Origin: Kiritimatiellia bacterium
Lineage (GTDB): Bacteria; Verrucomicrobiota; Kiritimatiellia; RFP12; UBA3636
Assembly: GCA_016295275.1 (NCBI GenBank)
Contig: JAEDLN010000084.1
Location: forward strand, 1 to 9,438
DNA length: 9,438 nt
Reading direction: 5' to 3'
In this document: in pieces, positions 5,640-9,438 of the stretch
Numbering within the stretch: position 1 is the first letter of the stretch
Layout of the letters: the number at the start of each line of letters is the position of its first letter
The notes under the pieces: generated by a model
Told to the model about the DNA's origin: nothing
The model's input: only the letters and a program-made list of their open reading frames with translations
Database searches by the model: none
Translations under genes and position numbers: made by a program

Positions 5640-8600
5640 TCAGGCCTTGAAGGTGATTCGCCCATCTATTGTCATCTCGAAGTCAATTCCTTCGAAAAGC
5701 ACATGCTCGGCAACTCTAGCAGTCGTAACAACAGTCAGCGGCTCGGTAAAACTAGTGAAATCCGTCTTATATGCGGGTCGTTTTAAGCTGCCAAGCGCCC
5801 TCGCCTCTGTATGTTTTCGAAGGAAAATCTCAATTTGTTTACTGTTGTAATTAAATTTGTAGATTTTATATACCCGCGAAGAAAAATCGGATTGTCCCAG
5901 AGCACGTATGTCTTCGCTTGAAGATTGACGAAGGATAACCATCGAGCCAACTGAGACACTGCCGCGCAAACTCCCAAGATCTTTGCGAATAATGCTTTCC
6001 GGATCTTTTGACCAATACAACAGATTGGCGATGGAAAGCCCCTTTGCGTAAACATCAAGGCGGAAGTTGGATCCGGCCGCAGAATCAACATAGTAAGAAT
6101 TCTTATAGGACTTATCTGACACGAACTTCTGTGGCCTCAATTCGTGCGCGGACACAAGCTTGGCTTTGATTCGGACCTTCAGAATCGGAATGCCGTTTCG
6201 ATTCATTTCGTCCGGCCTTTTCATCCAGATTGTATATCCGTCTGACTCCCCAAGCTTCTTTTTGACTTGGTCAAGAGATTCGTTGGTTCGACTCATAATA
6301 GCCGCAACCTGGCTCTTAACGGTTTCACGAACCGCCGGGTCAATGATTTCGTCGAAATTCTTCACGTCTTTAATCGGTTTGCGAACGACGAATATCGTGC
6401 GATTTGGATTGGGGTCGGCCGGATCGTGAATGTACCCGTAGAAAGTCTCGGCATGAAGCTGCCCTCGTACGGTTTTACCACCGGAGACAACAACAGAAAT
6501 CTTTCCTTTCTTCGTCATCATCGGTCTCGCCAAATGCCTCTTCCTGTACGCCGTTTGTTTAGTCTCTTTATGGAATGAAAGATGGCGAACCAAAACTTGA
6601 GAGGTTGCTTCCTTGACCTTCTGAACAAAGTTTTCACAAGGAGGATCAACTATTGTTCGGGTCAATCCGGGAATGGGTGGTTTCGTATCGTCTTTGAGGA
6701 AAGAACAAATACGATTGAATCGTGTTTTATTCAGCAACGCAATGACGATTGCATCTATCGCGTGATGAATGTTGTTGTCACGATCCTTAGGTAAATCAGC
6801 ATCTTGCAGCCCCCATTCCTTGCGGGCAAAGGCTGTGGCTTGACCATTGACGGGCCAGACATTCGGTTTCCCTCCAGGTGAACGATAAACGGAAGAAAGG
6901 AATTGCACCGCATGCCTGGCCATGATACCCGTATCGACAAGTTGCCGATTGATAAAACCAAAGGCGTCCCCAATATCGCTATCTTGAATCTCGAAATAAT
7001 GAATCTTCTTTCTCCAGTAATCCAGTTCAAGTTTCGTGACATAGGCTTTTTGAAGCGCGCTTGCCTTTCTTTCCGGATTCAATGACGATATATGCCGAGC
7101 GGCTGATCTCTGTCGCTCGTAATCCTTTTCCAATGTCTTAAGCTTATTCTCCTTCCAGGAACGAAGACGTGTTTCAATTTCGCTGTAATTCGGACATTCT
7201 GTCGGCAAACGCCCCACTTTCACGGCCCGGTTATAATTTTGTTCGCAAAGCGTTTTGTTCGCCATCGAATCATCTCCGGAACGACATCTTGGAACCGTAT
7301 GTTCAATATCAAATTGGGAGTTTGCACAGAGAACATCGCGCACGTTTATCGGTTTTCCGGTGTAAAGGCACATCCAAGCCTGTTCGCTCCAAAGAAGATA
7401 ACGTAAAATCAAATCGTCAGTAGGGGTAATTCCATCATACCCTTCAATTTCCGTTTTCGCTTTCTCGCGAGCCGCAGCACGCCCTTTCTGCCACGCTTCG
7501 TACGCCATACGATGATTGCGGTCATTGACTTCTCGTGCCAGCTCAATGTTGATGTGAGTCTGGGCATCAATAATCTCATTGCGTCGCAACTCGTTCACAA
7601 GCTTACGCAAGATGGTCATCGACCGTTGTACAAGCGGATTGCGAATATTACTAAGTTTTACGGCAGGAAGAATATCGTCTTTTTCTGGATCAGTCGTATA
7701 GAAAAAAGAATCTTCCTGTCTATATAGCACACGATCGCACTCCTCTTTTGGAATCTTAAATTCTTCCTGAAGATAAGCACAAAATCGATCTCTCAGAGGA
7801 AATACGGAAACCTTATGATTAAGAAATGCTGCTTCCCGATTCTGTTTAACATCCTCCTCAAGCCGGAAAAGTTCATCTTCAATTTGAGAAGCACATTGCT
7901 CATACGCCCCTTCTCCTTGTTTTTTGGCAAGTAAGTTCGGCAAATTAGCAAGCAGAATCGACAAATGAAGTCCAATCCCCTTTCTCAAAAACGGAAGGAT
8001 TTTATTGATGGCTTTAAGAGAAAAGGAGGCATATCCATCCGGAATGCGAATCCTGAGTAATGCCTTTGTTTGATTGTCATCGAACCCAAACCGTTCTTTG
8101 GCGAATTTTTCCAATTTATCATTGTCATCGAAAAAGGAGACTGCATCCAGAACGGCATTGTAGTCGTATTCTCTTATTTCACCCTTATTCTTGCCATGGA
8201 TTATATGCGACTTGAACCCATCCAGTTCCGTTCCAAATAGATTGTTGAGTTGCTGGGAAACGGTATTGGCGGAAACTGTTACGTCAGATTTGTAATTGAG
8301 CAAACGGACAGAACGATTTTCGTTTTTCAGTCTCTTAATCGTTTTGGCGTCAAAAATGGCTTTTTCAAGTGCTTCAATCTTGATGGAACGGGCTACAACA
8401 AAGAATTTGCTGATCACGCGTTGACGCTCAACGTCGGAGAGTGCTCTATTTTCGGTGTCAGGAAGAACACGAAGGTTGTTGACCAGCGTCAACATTCGAT
8501 ATTCCTCAAATTCCGGACGAAACAGTTGGGCACGTTTATTGCGCTTTTCAAGCGGGCAATTGCCAACAAGATTCTTTTGAGAGCGAAGCGGTCTCTGGAA

Positions 8601-9371
8601 AAAGATATCTTTCTCGAGCTTGTCGGCCAGCGGTTGGTCGATCACACCGGCTTCTATTTGAACAGACATGATTTTCTTGAATTCCGAAAGATAATGTTCC
8701 TTTCGCCCAGTATGATGTTTGCGAATGCGGACACCCTTGCGGAAGCAATCATACAAAAATTGTCCTAACGTCTGTTCGGTTCCGCTTTTCTGTGAAAACT
8801 CTTGTATCTTACTCGAAAGCTCGCCAATGTCGGCCTTGACAATCCCTACATCCTTGTCTTCCGTCTCCTCTGCAGACATTTCATCCTTGCGATTGGAAAG
8901 AAATCCCCGACGTTGGGCAATATGGTAAACGGCTCTGCCGAGCGAATACTTTTCAACCGCACGCTCCGCCGCAAAGGCTCGATCCGCATATGGATTGCTT
9001 TCCGGTGAACTTGCAAGCCATTGCATGAACGCACGATCCGAACAAGGATATACCCCCTCCTGCTTCCATGCCTTCAGATTTTCCGGCGACAACGGACACA
9101 TTTCGTTTTCAATAAGATCCTTTAAAACGGCAAATTTCCGCAGCCGGCGACGAAACTTGATACGTCTCGCCATGCGATACCCGCGACGGATTGCGGCCGG
9201 AGTTTTAATGGAATCATTTCCCTTTTCTCGGATAATACCTTCATCAAAGATAACAACACCGGTACGAAGAATGTCCGCTGTCTTCGAATTGACAACTGCC
9301 CAGCCAAGAGAATTTGAACCAAGGTCAATGCCGAGCGATTTGGGAACGGAATAATCGGATGAGAAATCCAT
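5640..9371 (-). CDS. cas9: CRISPR RNA-guided DNA endonuclease Cas9, type II-C, 1243 aa
   Basis: Dual-RNA-guided nuclease that cuts both strands of target DNA. RuvC-I: GIDLGSNSLGWAVV with D16. Arginine-rich bridge helix: about 62-80 (RRGYRMARRIKFRRRLRKF). The motif AQRRGFLSNRK (152-162) and the KEHYLSEF (224-231) and RPLRSQKNLVGNC (260-272) stretches are typical of II-C and related Cas9s. RuvC-II: INIELARE with E610. HNH: FDIEHTVPR with H691, followed by N705 and N714. RuvC-III: NNIHHAIDAIVIAL with H870 and D873. All catalytic residues are intact. The last 370 residues hold the wedge and PAM-interacting region and are not recognisable by eye. It is longer than Neisseria (1082) or Campylobacter (984) Cas9. 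The ATG at 9371 places D16 normally; the ribosome-binding sequence is a weak purine run. Only 67 bases upstream are visible, with no clear promoter. First gene of the cas9-cas1-cas2 operon. Confidence 0.97.
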   Translation of the reverse strand: MDFSSDYSVPKSLGIDLGSNSLGWAVVNSKTADILRTGVVIFDEGIIREKGNDSIKTPAAIRRGYRMARRIKFRRRLRKFAVLKDLIENEMCPLSPENLKAWKQEGVYPCSDRAFMQWLASSPESNPYADRAFAAERAVEKYSLGRAVYHIAQRRGFLSNRKDEMSAEETEDKDVGIVKADIGELSSKIQEFSQKSGTEQTLGQFLYDCFRKGVRIRKHHTGRKEHYLSEFKKIMSVQIEAGVIDQPLADKLEKDIFFQRPLRSQKNLVGNCPLEKRNKRAQLFRPEFEEYRMLTLVNNLRVLPDTENRALSDVERQRVISKFFVVARSIKIEALEKAIFDAKTIKRLKNENRSVRLLNYKSDVTVSANTVSQQLNNLFGTELDGFKSHIIHGKNKGEIREYDYNAVLDAVSFFDDNDKLEKFAKERFGFDDNQTKALLRIRIPDGYASFSLKAINKILPFLRKGIGLHLSILLANLPNLLAKKQGEGAYEQCASQIEDELFRLEEDVKQNREAAFLNHKVSVFPLRDRFCAYLQEEFKIPKEECDRVLYRQEDSFFYTTDPEKDDILPAVKLSNIRNPLVQRSMTILRKLVNELRRNEIIDAQTHINIELAREVNDRNHRMAYEAWQKGRAAAREKAKTEIEGYDGITPTDDLILRYLLWSEQAWMCLYTGKPINVRDVLCANSQFDIEHTVPRCRSGDDSMANKTLCEQNYNRAVKVGRLPTECPNYSEIETRLRSWKENKLKTLEKDYERQRSAARHISSLNPERKASALQKAYVTKLELDYWRKKIHYFEIQDSDIGDAFGFINRQLVDTGIMARHAVQFLSSVYRSPGGKPNVWPVNGQATAFARKEWGLQDADLPKDRDNNIHHAIDAIVIALLNKTRFNRICSFLKDDTKPPIPGLTRTIVDPPCENFVQKVKEATSQVLVRHLSFHKETKQTAYRKRHLARPMMTKKGKISVVVSGGKTVRGQLHAETFYGYIHDPADPNPNRTIFVVRKPIKDVKNFDEIIDPAVRETVKSQVAAIMSRTNESLDQVKKKLGESDGYTIWMKRPDEMNRNGIPILKVRIKAKLVSAHELRPQKFVSDKSYKNSYYVDSAAGSNFRLDVYAKGLSIANLLYWSKDPESIIRKDLGSLRGSVSVGSMVILRQSSSEDIRALGQSDFSSRVYKIYKFNYNSKQIEIFLRKHTEARALGSLKRPAYKTDFTSFTEPLTVVTTARVAEHVLFEGIDFEMTIDGRITFKA

Positions 9372-9438
9372 AAATCGAACTTTCTTTCTTAATGAGGAAG
9401 GAGCCTCTACGATTGGATGGTCGAAATTAAAGTGAAAC

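Noticed and set aside
4116..5640. Search for csn2 or cas4, which would make the locus II-A or II-B
   Set aside because: cas9, cas1 and cas2 follow each other with gaps of 14 and 9 bases, and no further gene fits before the array, so II-C is the better assignment.

Overview
The window carries two blocks of genes on the minus strand, separated by about 1.6 kb without a confident protein gene. The organism is probably a Gram-negative bacterium: there is a secreted SurA/PpiC-type folding factor and an O-antigen/capsule-type polysaccharide ABC exporter. The GC-rich repetitive spacer DNA looks like intergenic DNA I associate with gut PVC-group bacteria (Lentisphaerae/Kiritimatiellae/Verrucomicrobia). 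That taxonomic guess is low confidence.

Left block (1-2687), read right to left: a periplasmic parvulin-type peptidyl-prolyl isomerase, then a Wzm-type permease whose GTG start overlaps the isomerase stop, then a Wzt-type ATPase that begins 9 bases after the permease stop and runs off the left edge. They look like one translationally coupled operon for export of a surface polysaccharide. A plausible promoter lies just upstream of the isomerase.

Middle (2688-4269): a GC-rich stretch of degenerate direct repeats and compact hairpins (about 2830-3300). Next come one nearly complete and one partial copy of a repeat resembling type I-C CRISPR repeats (about 3334-3416), an 8-base tandem repeat, an unrecognised 47-codon ORF, a likely tracrRNA on the minus strand (3676-3807), and a short CRISPR array of five 36-base repeats and four spacers (3818-4115).

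Right block (4270-9371), also read right to left: cas9 (1243 aa), cas1 and cas2, tightly packed, with no csn2 or cas4. This is a type II-C layout. The best anti-repeat found pairs with the + strand reading of the repeat. That implies crRNAs run convergently toward the cas genes, while tracrRNA runs in the cas direction beyond the far end of the array. All components of a working II-C system (nuclease with intact RuvC and HNH residues, adaptation proteins, array, tracrRNA candidate) seem present. The cas block is visibly more AT-rich than the exporter operon, which fits acquisition by transfer.

The most interesting points are the tracrRNA candidate and its repeat-like anti-repeat, the palindromic last spacer, the type I-C-like repeat relic beside an unrelated II-C locus, and the clamp-binding-like tail of Cas2.
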